Shown: positions 8,218 to 16,730 of the stretch, piece by piece
Position numbering within the stretch: the stretch's first letter is position 1
How the letters are laid out: each line of letters begins with the position of its first letter
Origin: Jannaschia rubra
GTDB taxonomy: Bacteria; Pseudomonadota; Alphaproteobacteria; Rhodobacterales; Rhodobacteraceae
Reading direction: 5' to 3'
Length of the DNA: 64,000 bases
Assembly: GCF_001403735.1 (NCBI RefSeq)
Contig: NZ_CXPG01000009.1
Coordinates: forward strand, 1-64,000
Position numbers and translations under genes: made by a program
Notes under the pieces: generated by a model
What the model was told of the DNA's origin: nothing
Database searches by the model: none
The model's input: only the letters and a program-made list of their open reading frames with translations

Positions 8218-10038
8218 CTACTCCGCCGCCCTTGCATGCCGCTTGCGCTCGTGCGGGTCGAGGAAGCGCTTGCGCAGGCGGATCGACTGGGGCGTGACCT
8301 CGACCAGTTCGTCGTTGTCGATATAGGCGATGGCCTGTTCCAGCGACATGGTGATCGGCGTCGTCAGGCGCACGGCCTCGTCGGTGCCCGAAGCGCGGAC
8401 GTTGGTCAGCTGCTTGCCCTTCAGGGGGTTCACTTCCAGATCGTTGTCTCGGGAATGCTCGCCGATGATCATGCCCTGATAGACCTGCTCCTGCGCGCCG
8501 ATGAAGAACTTGCCCCGGTCTTCCAGCTTCCACAGGGCATAGGCCACCGACACCCCGTCCTCCATCGAGATCAGCACCCCCTGGCGCCGTCCCGGGATGG
8601 CGCCCTTGTAGGGGGCCCAGTCGTGGAACACGCGGTTCAGGACGCCGGTGCCGCGCGTGTCGGTCAGGAATTCGCCATGATACCCGATCAGGCCGCGCGA
8701 CGGCACATGGGCGATGATGCGCGTCTTGCCCGCGCCGGCGGGTTTCATCTCGGTCAGCTCGCCCTTGCGGATGCCGGTCAGCTTCTCGATCACGACGCCC
8801 GAATATTCGTCGTCCACGTCGATGGTGACTTCCTCGACGGGTTCCAGCCGCTGCCCGTCCTCCTCACGGAAGACGACCTGCGGGCGGCTGACCGACAGTT
8901 CGAACCCCTCGCGACGCATGTTCTCGATCAGGACGCCCATCTGCAATTCGCCCCGACCCGCGACTTCGAAGGCCTCGCCACCCGGCGTGTCGGTGACCTT
9001 GATGGCCACATTGGTCTCGGCTTCCTTCATCAGCCGCTCGCGGATGACGCGGGATTGCACCTTCTTGCCTTCGCGGCCGGCCAGCGGGCTGTCGTTGATG
9101 CCGAAGGTCACGGTGATGGTCGGCGGGTCGATGGGCTGCGCGGGCAGGGGCGTGTCCACCGACGTGTCGCAGAGCGTGTCCGCCACGGTCGCCTTGGCCA
9201 TGCCCGCCAGGGTCACGATGTCACCCGCCTCAGCCACGTCGATCGGCTGCAGCGCAAGGCCCCGGAACGCCTGGATCTTGGTAACGCGGAACTGCTCGAT
9301 CTTCTCGCCGGTGCGCGACAGCGCGTTCAGCGTCTGCCCGGACCGCAGGGTGCCCGCCTCGACCCGCCCGGTCAGGATGCGACCGATGAAGGGATCCGCG
9401 CCCAGCGTCGTGGCCAGCATGCGGAACGGCTTGTCCCGGTCGGCCATCTGCTTCGGTTCGGGCACGTGGCTCAGGATCAGGTCGAACAGCGCATCCAGCC
9501 CCTTGCGCGGCCCGTCGAGTTCCATGTCGGCCCAGCCGCTGCGCCCGGAGGCATACATCACCGGAAAGTCGAGCTGGTCGTCGTCGGCGCCGAGGTTCGC
9601 GAACAGGTCGAACACCTCGTTCAGCGCGCGGTCCGGCTCGGCATCGGGCTTGTCCACCTTGTTGAGCACCACGATCGGCCGCAGCCCGAGCGCCAGCGCC
9701 TTGGACGTCACGAACTTCGTCTGGGGCATCGGCCCCTCGGCCGCATCCACCAGAAGGACGACGCCGTCCACCATCGACAGGATGCGCTCCACCTCGCCGC
9801 CGAAATCGGCATGGCCGGGCGTGTCGACGATGTTGATGCGGGTATCCTTCCACTCGACGCTGGTGGCCTTGGCCAGGATGGTGATCCCCCGCTCACGCTC
9901 CAGATCATTCGAATCCATGGCGCGCTCCGCCACGGCCTGGTTGTCGCGGAAGGCACCGGACTGCTTGAGAAGCTCGTCAACCAGCGTCGTCTTGCCGTGG
10001 TCCACGTGCGCGATGATCGCGATGTTGCGAAGGTCCAT
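8218..10038 (-). CDS. typA: GTP-binding ribosomal stress factor TypA/BipA
   Basis: This 606-residue translational GTPase binds the 70S ribosome and helps 50S assembly and stress or low-temperature growth. ATG 10038 gives the invariant family N-terminus MDLRNIAIIAHVDHGKTTLV; upstream in-frame codons add an unconserved tail. GTPase motifs are G1 AHVDHGKT (10-17), G2 RGIT (50-53), G3 DTPGH (72-76) and G4 NKVD (126-129). After the beta-barrel domain come EF-G-like domains III and V and the TypA C-terminal domain, with SRGLIGYHGEFLTDTRG and SMEDGVSVAYAL. Length and motifs are complete. It is monocistronic, and its 3' end faces the IS. Confidence 0.98.
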   Translation of the reverse strand: MDLRNIAIIAHVDHGKTTLVDELLKQSGAFRDNQAVAERAMDSNDLERERGITILAKATSVEWKDTRINIVDTPGHADFGGEVERILSMVDGVVLLVDAAEGPMPQTKFVTSKALALGLRPIVVLNKVDKPDAEPDRALNEVFDLFANLGADDDQLDFPVMYASGRSGWADMELDGPRKGLDALFDLILSHVPEPKQMADRDKPFRMLATTLGADPFIGRILTGRVEAGTLRSGQTLNALSRTGEKIEQFRVTKIQAFRGLALQPIDVAEAGDIVTLAGMAKATVADTLCDTSVDTPLPAQPIDPPTITVTFGINDSPLAGREGKKVQSRVIRERLMKEAETNVAIKVTDTPGGEAFEVAGRGELQMGVLIENMRREGFELSVSRPQVVFREEDGQRLEPVEEVTIDVDDEYSGVVIEKLTGIRKGELTEMKPAGAGKTRIIAHVPSRGLIGYHGEFLTDTRGTGVLNRVFHDWAPYKGAIPGRRQGVLISMEDGVSVAYALWKLEDRGKFFIGAQEQVYQGMIIGEHSRDNDLEVNPLKGKQLTNVRASGTDEAVRLTTPITMSLEQAIAYIDNDELVEVTPQSIRLRKRFLDPHERKRHARAAE

Positions 10039-10154
10039 TGGGTCAGCCTCGAATTGGGGGTGCGCGCGCGTTATCGTCAATCGCCGCGGAACGCCAGCGA
10101 TTATGCGCCCGCACCGTCTTCCGTGCCCGGCGCCGCTGTGGTTACGTCGCGGCC

Positions 10155-11450
10155 ATGTCGCGCCTTGTCCTGCCCCTTCTGCTGTCTTTGTCGTCGCCTG
10201 CTTGGGCGATGGAGTTTCCGGCACCCGTCACCGACGCCGACTACCGCGCGACGGACCCCGCGCAGGTCGAAATGGGGCGCCTTCTGTTCTGGGACGGAGT
10301 CCTGTCCGGCAACCGCAACATCAGCTGCGGCACCTGTCATCATCCCAGCTTCGGCACCGGCGACGGCCTCAGCCTCGGGATGGGAGAGGGGGGCAGGGGC
10401 CTCGGCCCCGACCGTGCCGTGGACCCCGCGAACCCGCCGGAGGAACGCATCCCCCGCAACGCGCCCGCGCTCTGGAACCTCGGCGCGTCCGAGTTCACGG
10501 TGCTGTTCCACGACGGCCGGATCGAACGGACCGAGGACGGCCTTCGCACCCCCATGGGCTCCGAGATGGTCGAGGGGTTCGACACCCTGCTGTCGGCGCA
10601 GACAATGTTCCCGGTGCTCTCGGCCGACGAGATGGCCGGGCATTACTCCGAGAACGACGTCGCCCGCGCCGTGCGCCAAGGCCTCATCACCGGCGAGGAC
10701 GGCGCCTGGGAGGTGCTGGCGGCCCGCGTGCGCGCGATCCCCGAATACGCAGCGCTGTGGGAGCGGGCCTTTCCCGGCGACGACAGGCTCGACTTCACCG
10801 ACATTTCCGACGCCATTGCGGCCTTCGTCGAACATGAATGGCGCTCCGACACCTCCCCCTTCGACGCCTGGCTGCGCGGCGAGGCCGATCTGCCGGTCGA
10901 GGCGTTGCAGGGGGTGGAGCTGTTCTACGGCGCAGCGGGCTGCGCCGCCTGCCACGCAGGCCCGTTCCAGACCGACCACGGATTTCACGCCATGGGCCAG
11001 CCGCAACTCGGCCCCGGCAAGCGCGCCCGGTTCGAGACGCACGCCCGCGACGACGGCCGCTTTCGCGTGACGGGGGAGGAGGGCGACCGCTTCGCCTTCC
11101 GCACGCCTTCGCTTCGCAACGTGACCGAAACGGGTCCCTGGGGCCATGCGGGGGCCTATTCGGACCTGAGGGCCTTCCTGCGCGACCATGCGGCGCCTCG
11201 CGCGGCGCTGGGCTGGTACCGGCGCGACGCGACCCTGCCCGAGATGGAAGCCGAGGACTGGACCGTCATGGAAGACGCCGAACAGGTCTCGGCATTGGCG
11301 GCCGCCGTCCGCGGCCCCGACCGGGTGCTGACGGAAGCCGAGGTCTCAAACCTCATGGCCTTTCTCGAAAGCCTGCGCGACGAGGCGGCTCTGGCTGGCC
11401 GGCTGGGCATCCCCGAAACCGTGCCTTCCGGCCTGCGGGTGGATCGCTGA
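10155..11450 (+). CDS. MauG/cytochrome c peroxidase-type di-haem protein
   Basis: This 431-residue periplasmic protein belongs to the bacterial di-haem peroxidase family. ATG 10155 yields a short Sec signal ending SPAWA near residue 18. Two haem c sites are visible: CGTCH near residue 60 and CAACH near 265, each in the expected half of the fold. The family motif FRTPSLRNVTETGPWGHAG lies before the C-terminus. Such proteins reduce peroxides or, like MauG, oxidise a partner protein. No mau genes are nearby. The gene converges on an exported FG-GAP protein with only six bases between the stops, and diverges from typA. Confidence 0.9.
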   Translation: MSRLVLPLLLSLSSPAWAMEFPAPVTDADYRATDPAQVEMGRLLFWDGVLSGNRNISCGTCHHPSFGTGDGLSLGMGEGGRGLGPDRAVDPANPPEERIPRNAPALWNLGASEFTVLFHDGRIERTEDGLRTPMGSEMVEGFDTLLSAQTMFPVLSADEMAGHYSENDVARAVRQGLITGEDGAWEVLAARVRAIPEYAALWERAFPGDDRLDFTDISDAIAAFVEHEWRSDTSPFDAWLRGEADLPVEALQGVELFYGAAGCAACHAGPFQTDHGFHAMGQPQLGPGKRARFETHARDDGRFRVTGEEGDRFAFRTPSLRNVTETGPWGHAGAYSDLRAFLRDHAAPRAALGWYRRDATLPEMEAEDWTVMEDAEQVSALAAAVRGPDRVLTEAEVSNLMAFLESLRDEAALAGRLGIPETVPSGLRVDR

Positions 11451-11456
11451 TCGGCC

Positions 11457-12914
11457 CTATCGCGTGACCGTTAGGCGCCCCGGGGCCACCCTCTCCCACT
11501 CCCCGGCCGTCCCGTCGGGCCAGGTCACGCGCAGGTCTGCCGTGCTCGCCGCGCCGATCCCGAAATGGAGCGGCCCCACCGCGCCGCCCGCGTGGCCGCC
11601 GCCCAGCGTCAACTCCTGCATCTGGACACCTTCGGGCGTCCGCACCTCGACCCAGGCGCCGACGGCCGCGCGGTTGCCGCCCGACTGCTCCAGCGTGACC
11701 GACAGCGCGTTTCCCGCCGTCGAGACGTTGCGCCAGACCTCCAGCGGCGCGCGCCGGTTTACGACCGCGAGGTCGAGCCGCCCGTCGCCGTCCAGATCCA
11801 CCAGCGCCGCGCCCCGACCGCGGTGGGCCGAGGCGACGCCCGCCGCGACCGACACTTCGACGAACCGGCCGCCATCGTTCCGCAACAGGTTGTTGGGGTC
11901 CGCCATCGCCATGTCGGGCATCTGGTCCACGTTGCCCTTGGCGATGAACAGGTCGGCATCGCCGTCGTTGTCCACGTCGCCCCAAGCCGCATGCCACCCG
12001 GTCGACGGCCGCCCATCGCCGCCCGCATGCGGCCGTTGGGCATAGCTGCCGATGTCGAAGGGCGCGGGCGTCAGCCCGTCGGGGCCCGACAGTAGCGTCA
12101 GCTGATCGCCCATGGACGTCAGCATCAGGTCGGGCAGCCCATCCCCGGTGATGTCGCGCGACGCGATCCCCATGCCCCAGATCGAGGGCGCGTCGAAGCC
12201 GTCCGCCGCCGTCAGGAACCGCCCTTCCCGCAGGGACCACATCTGCTCTGCCCCGCCGCGGACGTAGTAGTGACGGTCGTTCGACAGCCGCAGGGTCGTC
12301 TCGCCGTCGCGGTCCTCGTCCGAGAACAGGATGGACAGGGCACAGAAGCCCGGTGTCAGGACCGTCTCGACATAGGCCCCCTCCGGTCCCGGCCGCAGCA
12401 GCCAGTTGTCGTCGCAGGCGCCGAACGGCCCCTCCGGGTCGTCGCGGTCGACGTAGTTGCCGAAGGCCAGCGTCGGCCGGTCCTGCCCCGCCTCCCATGT
12501 CGCGGAAAAGGCGGTGGTCCAGGCGCTGCCGCCCGGCACGCCGAAGTCATGGGGCGCGAAGCCGCAGGCCCCGTCGCCCCTGAGCGTCAGGTTGCCCCCC
12601 ACCCGCAGCACCACGAGGTCCGACGCCCCGTCGCCGTCGATATCAAGCGCATAGACCCCCGTGCCTCCCGTGATCCGCGGCAGGGGGCCACGCTCGAACC
12701 TCATGCCGCCCCGGTTGCGCAGCAGGGTCATCGGCGCCGCGCCCCCGGCCGCGAGCAGGTCCGGCAGGTCGTCGCCGTCGCAATCGATGGCCGCCATGCC
12801 GCCGCCGACGAAATGCTCCCACCCGCCGGAGTAGATGTGCTCGGGCACCGCTACCGGCTCGAACGCCACATCGGCGATCGCGGGCGTGGCCAGCAGGAAG
12901 GCGATCCACCTCAT
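11457..12914 (-). CDS. Exported FG-GAP/ASPIC-UnbV (CRTAC1-like) protein
   Basis: This 485-residue protein has a signal peptide (MRWIAFLLATPAIA) and a beta-propeller built of FG-GAP/VCBS repeats. The repeats show calcium-loop DxDGDG motifs, for example AIDCDGDDLPDLL, ALDIDGDGASDLV, GDVDNDGDADLFI and DLDGDGRLDLAVV. The C-terminus is an ASPIC/UnbV domain ending LRVTWPDGTAGEW. It should be secreted or surface-exposed and bind calcium. Its ATG overlaps the stop of the upstream ROK regulator (ATGA at 12911-12914), so the two are probably co-transcribed, an unexpected partnership. Its substrate is unknown. Confidence 0.83.
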   Translation of the reverse strand: MRWIAFLLATPAIADVAFEPVAVPEHIYSGGWEHFVGGGMAAIDCDGDDLPDLLAAGGAAPMTLLRNRGGMRFERGPLPRITGGTGVYALDIDGDGASDLVVLRVGGNLTLRGDGACGFAPHDFGVPGGSAWTTAFSATWEAGQDRPTLAFGNYVDRDDPEGPFGACDDNWLLRPGPEGAYVETVLTPGFCALSILFSDEDRDGETTLRLSNDRHYYVRGGAEQMWSLREGRFLTAADGFDAPSIWGMGIASRDITGDGLPDLMLTSMGDQLTLLSGPDGLTPAPFDIGSYAQRPHAGGDGRPSTGWHAAWGDVDNDGDADLFIAKGNVDQMPDMAMADPNNLLRNDGGRFVEVSVAAGVASAHRGRGAALVDLDGDGRLDLAVVNRRAPLEVWRNVSTAGNALSVTLEQSGGNRAAVGAWVEVRTPEGVQMQELTLGGGHAGGAVGPLHFGIGAASTADLRVTWPDGTAGEWERVAPGRLTVTR

Positions 12915-14167
12915 GCCAGCAGGCGCGGCGTCAGGTCCGACAACGCCAGCGCCGCAGCACCCCGCGCCCAGACCAGATCGTCCCAGGCGTTGACCTCGAC
13001 CGGGGGGGGCGTGTTCAGCGTCAGCCCCGGCAGCTCCGCCAGCATCTCGGCGGCGTAGAGGTAGTCATAGCGCATCCGGCTGCCCGACAGGATGATGCGG
13101 TTGGGGTCGAACAGGTTGGCCACGTTGGCGAGGCCGAGCGCAAGATACCGCCCCGCCCGGTCGAAGATCGCGCGCGCCGCCTCGTTCCCGCCCTTGGCCT
13201 GCGCATAAAGCGTTTCCAGCACCTCGCTCCGCGGCGGCAGCGCTCCGTCGAGGGCGATGGGCGCCTCGCGCACCAGGGCGAAATCGGCGACATAGGCCTC
13301 CAGGCACCCCCGCTGGCCGCAGCGGCAGAGTGCGCCGTCAAGCTGCACCTTGGTATGCCCCAACTCCATCCCGAAGCCATGCGCGCCACGATAGGGGGCG
13401 TGGTCGACGACAAGGCCCAGCCCCACGCCGTATTCGATGGTCACGACCGCGAAATCCGACAGCGACCGGCCCCGCCCGAACCACAGCTCCGCCATGGTCA
13501 GCAGGTTCGCGTCGTTGTCCACCGACACCGGCAGGCCCAGCCGCGCCGACACCGCGCCGGCCAGATCGACGTCGCGCGCGGCCAGGATGGGCGACCAGCG
13601 CAGCCGCCCGCCGGTGTGATCGACCATCCCCGGCAAGCCCAGCCCCGCGCCGAGGATCGGCGGCGCCCCATGGCCTGCCGCCCCGGACAGGCGCGACAGC
13701 AGCGTCGCCACGTCGTCCAGAAGCCCCGCCACCGAGCGGTCGGCCCCTGACCGTGGCAAGGTCGCCTGCGCCACCGGTTGCCCGGCCAGATCGACCAGCA
13801 GCGCGGAGTATTCGTGATCGCTGACCTTCATCCCCGCGACCAGCCCGCGGCGGGCGTTCAGGCCGAGCGTGACCGGCGGGCGGCCCCGGCCGCTGGGCTG
13901 CCCCTCGTCCTGCAGCTCACACAGGAGGCCCCCCGCGAGAAGGTCCGATACCGGGGGCGTGACCGAACCCGGCGACACTCTCAACTCCTTTGCCAATGCC
14001 GCGCGACTGATCCGCCCGGCAGAACGGACCTGTTCATAGATCCGCTGGCGCAGGGACAGGCTGCCGGACTGCCGCGCCCGCCGCAGCGGGCCGCAGCCCG
14101 GCGCGTCGGCCAGGGAAAACCGGGCTGCATCGTGGGCGTCGTCAGGTCGATTAGTTGTGTCCGGCAA
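12911..14167 (-). CDS. ROK-family transcriptional repressor, probable xylose regulator
   Basis: This 418-residue protein has an N-terminal winged helix (about 38-95, ISRAALAKELRVSPGSVTPPV) and a ROK sugar-kinase fold. The ROK zinc site is complete in ELGHTKVQLDG followed by CRCGQRGCLEAY. The start chosen is TTG 14167, preceded by GGGGAAAG; no in-frame ATG is available, and the N-terminal tail before the HTH is variable in the family. It diverges from xylF with 186 bases between, the classic layout for a XylR-type repressor that releases DNA on binding sugar. Its last bases overlap the FG-GAP gene. Confidence 0.86.
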   Translation of the reverse strand: MPDTTNRPDDAHDAARFSLADAPGCGPLRRARQSGSLSLRQRIYEQVRSAGRISRAALAKELRVSPGSVTPPVSDLLAGGLLCELQDEGQPSGRGRPPVTLGLNARRGLVAGMKVSDHEYSALLVDLAGQPVAQATLPRSGADRSVAGLLDDVATLLSRLSGAAGHGAPPILGAGLGLPGMVDHTGGRLRWSPILAARDVDLAGAVSARLGLPVSVDNDANLLTMAELWFGRGRSLSDFAVVTIEYGVGLGLVVDHAPYRGAHGFGMELGHTKVQLDGALCRCGQRGCLEAYVADFALVREAPIALDGALPPRSEVLETLYAQAKGGNEAARAIFDRAGRYLALGLANVANLFDPNRIILSGSRMRYDYLYAAEMLAELPGLTLNTPPPVEVNAWDDLVWARGAAALALSDLTPRLLA

Positions 14168-14170
14168 CTA
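14152..14170. promoter_or_regulatory. Inverted repeat at the ROK gene start
   Basis: TAGTTG at 14152-14157 and CAACTA at 14165-14170 are separated by 7 bases. The repeat covers the proposed TTG start of the ROK gene, so a bound repressor or an mRNA hairpin here could limit its own expression. Confidence 0.45.
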
Positions 14171-14259
14171 TTCTTTCCCCGCTAATCCGAAAAGGGAGGG
14201 CATTCCGGCCCGCCACACCCGTGGGGCCGCGTCGGAGTGAACGATTCTTCCGACATGTC

Positions 14260-14276
14260 GTCAAATTAATTTTGAC
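14260..14276. promoter_or_regulatory. Candidate ROK/XylR operator upstream of xylF
   Basis: GTCAAATTAATTTTGAC is a near-palindrome with perfect GTCAAA/TTTGAC arms. It sits in an AT-rich pocket 78 bases before the xylF ATG. Known XylR operators are AT-rich palindromes with AAA/TTT arms of this kind. The position fits repression of the xyl promoter. Confidence 0.6.
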
Positions 14277-14353
14277 AGCAGAACTAAAACTTGGTTCCCT
14301 TCCGCATCCGGTGGCGGCAACGTCCGGCGACCGCGATCCAATGGGAGGATACG

Positions 14354-15382
14354 ATGAAGACATTTCTGACGGCGGCCGCTGCCGCATCCTTGACCTTTGC
14401 CTCGGCCGCGCTGGCCCAGGACGGCCCTGTCGTGGGCGTGAGCTGGTCCAACTTTCAGGAGGAGCGCTGGAAGACCGACGAGGCCGCGATCCGGCAGGCG
14501 CTTGATGCCGCTGGCGCAAGCTACATTTCCACCGATGCGCAGTCGTCGTCATCGAAGCAGCTGTCGGATGTCGAATCGCTGATCGCACAGGGAGCCGACG
14601 CCCTCATCATCCTGGCGCAGGACAGCCAGGCCATCGGCCCCGCCGTCACCGCCGCCCAGAACGAGGGCATCCCGGTCGTGGGCTATGATCGCCTGATCGA
14701 GGATCCCTACGCCTTCTATCTCACCTTCGACAACGTCGAGGTCGGGCGGATGCAGGCCCGTGCCGTGCTCGAGGCCGCGCCCGAGGGCAACTACGTCATG
14801 ATCAAGGGCTCGCCCACCGATCCGAACGCCGACTTCCTGCGCGGCGGCCAGCAGGAGGTGCTGCAGGAGGCCATCGACGCAGGCAAGATCACCATCGTGG
14901 GCGAGGCCTATACCGACGGCTGGCTGCCCGCCAACGCGCAGCGCAACATGGAGCAGATCCTGACGGCCGAGGACAATCAGGTGGATGCCGTTGTCGCATC
15001 GAACGACGGCACCGCCGGCGGGGCCGTGGCCGCGCTGACCGCGCAGGGTCTCGACGGGATCCCGGTGTCGGGGCAGGACGCGGACTTCGCCGCGCTGAAC
15101 CGCGTGGCGCAGGGCACGCAGACCGTCTCGGTCTGGAAGGACTCGCGCGAGCTGGGCAAGGCCGCCGCCGAGATCGCGCTCGCCATGGCCGGGGGCACCG
15201 AGATGTCCGCCATCGAGGGGGCGGAGGAATGGACCTCGCCCGGCGGCACGACGCTCTGGGCCGAGTTCCTGGCGCCCGTTCCGATCACCCGCGACAACCT
15301 GACCGCCGTGACCGACGCGGGCTGGATCCCGGTCGAGGAACTTTGCCAGGGCGTCGAGAACGGCCCCGCGCCCTGCAACTGA
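14354..15382 (+). CDS. xylF: D-xylose ABC transporter substrate-binding protein
   Basis: This 342-residue periplasmic sugar-binding protein is of the RbsB/XylF class. ATG 14354 follows GGGAGGAT and opens a clear Sec signal ending SAALA-QD near residue 23. Family landmarks are VGVSWSNFQEERWKTDE at the mature N-terminus, ALIILAQDSQAIGPAV in the first lobe, VGYDRLI, and VVASNDGTAGGAV plus VSGQDAD in the hinge and second lobe. XylF binds D-xylose with high affinity. It is the first gene of the xyl operon, divergent from the ROK repressor, and is followed by a stem-loop. Confidence 0.93.
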   Translation: MKTFLTAAAAASLTFASAALAQDGPVVGVSWSNFQEERWKTDEAAIRQALDAAGASYISTDAQSSSSKQLSDVESLIAQGADALIILAQDSQAIGPAVTAAQNEGIPVVGYDRLIEDPYAFYLTFDNVEVGRMQARAVLEAAPEGNYVMIKGSPTDPNADFLRGGQQEVLQEAIDAGKITIVGEAYTDGWLPANAQRNMEQILTAEDNQVDAVVASNDGTAGGAVAALTAQGLDGIPVSGQDADFAALNRVAQGTQTVSVWKDSRELGKAAAEIALAMAGGTEMSAIEGAEEWTSPGGTTLWAEFLAPVPITRDNLTAVTDAGWIPVEELCQGVENGPAPCN

Positions 15383-15388
15383 TGCCAT

Positions 15389-15414
15389 TGGCCCGCCCTC
15401 CGCGGGGCGGGCCA
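15389..15414 (+). promoter_or_regulatory. Stem-loop between xylF and xylH
   Basis: A perfect 10-base GC-rich stem (TGGCCCGCCC against GGGCGGGCCA) with a 6-base loop begins just after the xylF stop. There is no T tract. Such hairpins after binding-protein genes protect the upstream mRNA, so that binding protein outnumbers permease. Confidence 0.6.
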
Positions 15415-15440
15415 TCCGCAACACACTGCCGGAGACCGCG

Positions 15441-16727
15441 ATGACCGACGCAAGCCTCGCCCCCGCCAAGCCCCGCCAGGGCCTCCGCGCGCTGGAGCTG
15501 GACCTGCGCCTTCTGGGCATGATCGGCGCCTTCGTCCTGATCGCCGTAGCGTTCCACCTGGCCAGCGACGGGCGGTTCATCACGCCGCGCAACCTGTTCA
15601 ACCTGACGATCCAGACGGCCAGCGTCGCCATCATGGCGACGGGCATGGTCTTCGTCATCGTCACCCGCCACATCGACCTGTCCGTCGGCTCGGTGCTGGC
15701 GACCTGTTCGGCGGTGATGGCGATGACGCAGACGCTCGTGGTGCCCGACTGGCTGGGCCTCGGACTGGGGCACCCGGCCACCGCCTGGATCGCCATCGCC
15801 GCAGGCATCGCCACCGGCGCGCTCATCGGGGCGTTCCATGGCTGGCTGATCGGCTATCTGACCATTCCCGCGTTCATCGTCACGCTGGGCGGCCTGCTGA
15901 TCTGGCGCAACGTGGCCTGGTATCTGACCGACGGACAGACCATCGGCCCGCTGGACGAGACGTTCCAGCTGTTCGGCGGCATCAACGGCACGCTGGGTGA
16001 GACCGGATCCTGGGTTCTGGGCGGGCTGGCGGCGCTGGCCGTCGTCTGGGCGCTGTGGTCGGCGCGGCGCGGCAAGATGGCCCACGACTTCCCCGTCAAG
16101 CCGCTCTGGGCGGAAATCGCCGTGGGCGCGGCAGCCATCGGCGCCATTCTGGGTTTCGTGGCGCTTCTCAATGCCTATACCATTCCGTCGCGCGTGCTGG
16201 CGCGGCGGTTCGAGGCACGGGGCGAGGTGATGCCCGAGGGGCTGGTGCAGGGCTACGGCGTGCCGATCTCGGTCGTCCTGCTGATCGCCGTGGCGATCGT
16301 GATGACCGTGATCGCCCGGCGCACGCGGTTCGGCCGCTACATCTTCGCCACCGGCGGCAACCCCGATGCGGCAGAGCTTTCGGGCATCGACACGCGCTGG
16401 CTCACGGTCAAGATCTTCGCCCTGCTGGGAGTGCTCTGCGCCATCTCGGCCATCGTAGCCTCCGCCCGGTTGACCAACCATTCCAACGACATCGGCGTGC
16501 TCGACGAACTCCGCGTCATCGCCGCCGCCGTCATCGGGGGCACCGCGCTCAAGGGGGGCGTGGGCACGATCTACGGCGCGATCATCGGCGCTCTCATCAT
16601 GCAGTCGTTGCAATCGGGGATGGCGATGGTGGGGGTGGACGCGCCGCTCCAGAACATCGTGGTGGGCGGCGTCCTCGTCCTCGCCGTCTGGATCGACATC
16701 GTCTATCGCAAGCGTGCGGGGGCCTGA
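15441..16727 (+). CDS. xylH: D-xylose ABC transporter permease
   Basis: This 428-residue inner-membrane permease of the branched-chain/ribose class has ten or more hydrophobic segments. GMVFVIVTRHIDLSVGS, which follows the second helix, is a hallmark of sugar permeases of this class. The C-terminal LRVIAAAVIGGTALKGGVGT is the conserved coupling segment. The extended middle, with a periplasmic loop around residues 150-270, is typical of XylH and makes it longer than RbsC. ATG 15441 follows GGAGACC. XylG begins 3 bases after the stop. Confidence 0.93.
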   Translation: MTDASLAPAKPRQGLRALELDLRLLGMIGAFVLIAVAFHLASDGRFITPRNLFNLTIQTASVAIMATGMVFVIVTRHIDLSVGSVLATCSAVMAMTQTLVVPDWLGLGLGHPATAWIAIAAGIATGALIGAFHGWLIGYLTIPAFIVTLGGLLIWRNVAWYLTDGQTIGPLDETFQLFGGINGTLGETGSWVLGGLAALAVVWALWSARRGKMAHDFPVKPLWAEIAVGAAAIGAILGFVALLNAYTIPSRVLARRFEARGEVMPEGLVQGYGVPISVVLLIAVAIVMTVIARRTRFGRYIFATGGNPDAAELSGIDTRWLTVKIFALLGVLCAISAIVASARLTNHSNDIGVLDELRVIAAAVIGGTALKGGVGTIYGAIIGALIMQSLQSGMAMVGVDAPLQNIVVGGVLVLAVWIDIVYRKRAGA

Positions 16728-16730
16728 GGC

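Noticed and set aside
8098-11070. A 990-codon open frame on the plus strand opposite typA
   Set aside because: It is antisense to an unmistakable typA and runs on into mauG in another frame. Its composition is the His/Arg/Asp-rich pattern of GC-driven shadow frames, without motifs or a ribosome-binding site.
15389-15414. Stem-loop after xylF as an intrinsic terminator
   Set aside because: No T tract follows the stem, and xylH lies only 26 bases on in the same operon. It was kept as a stabilising hairpin instead.
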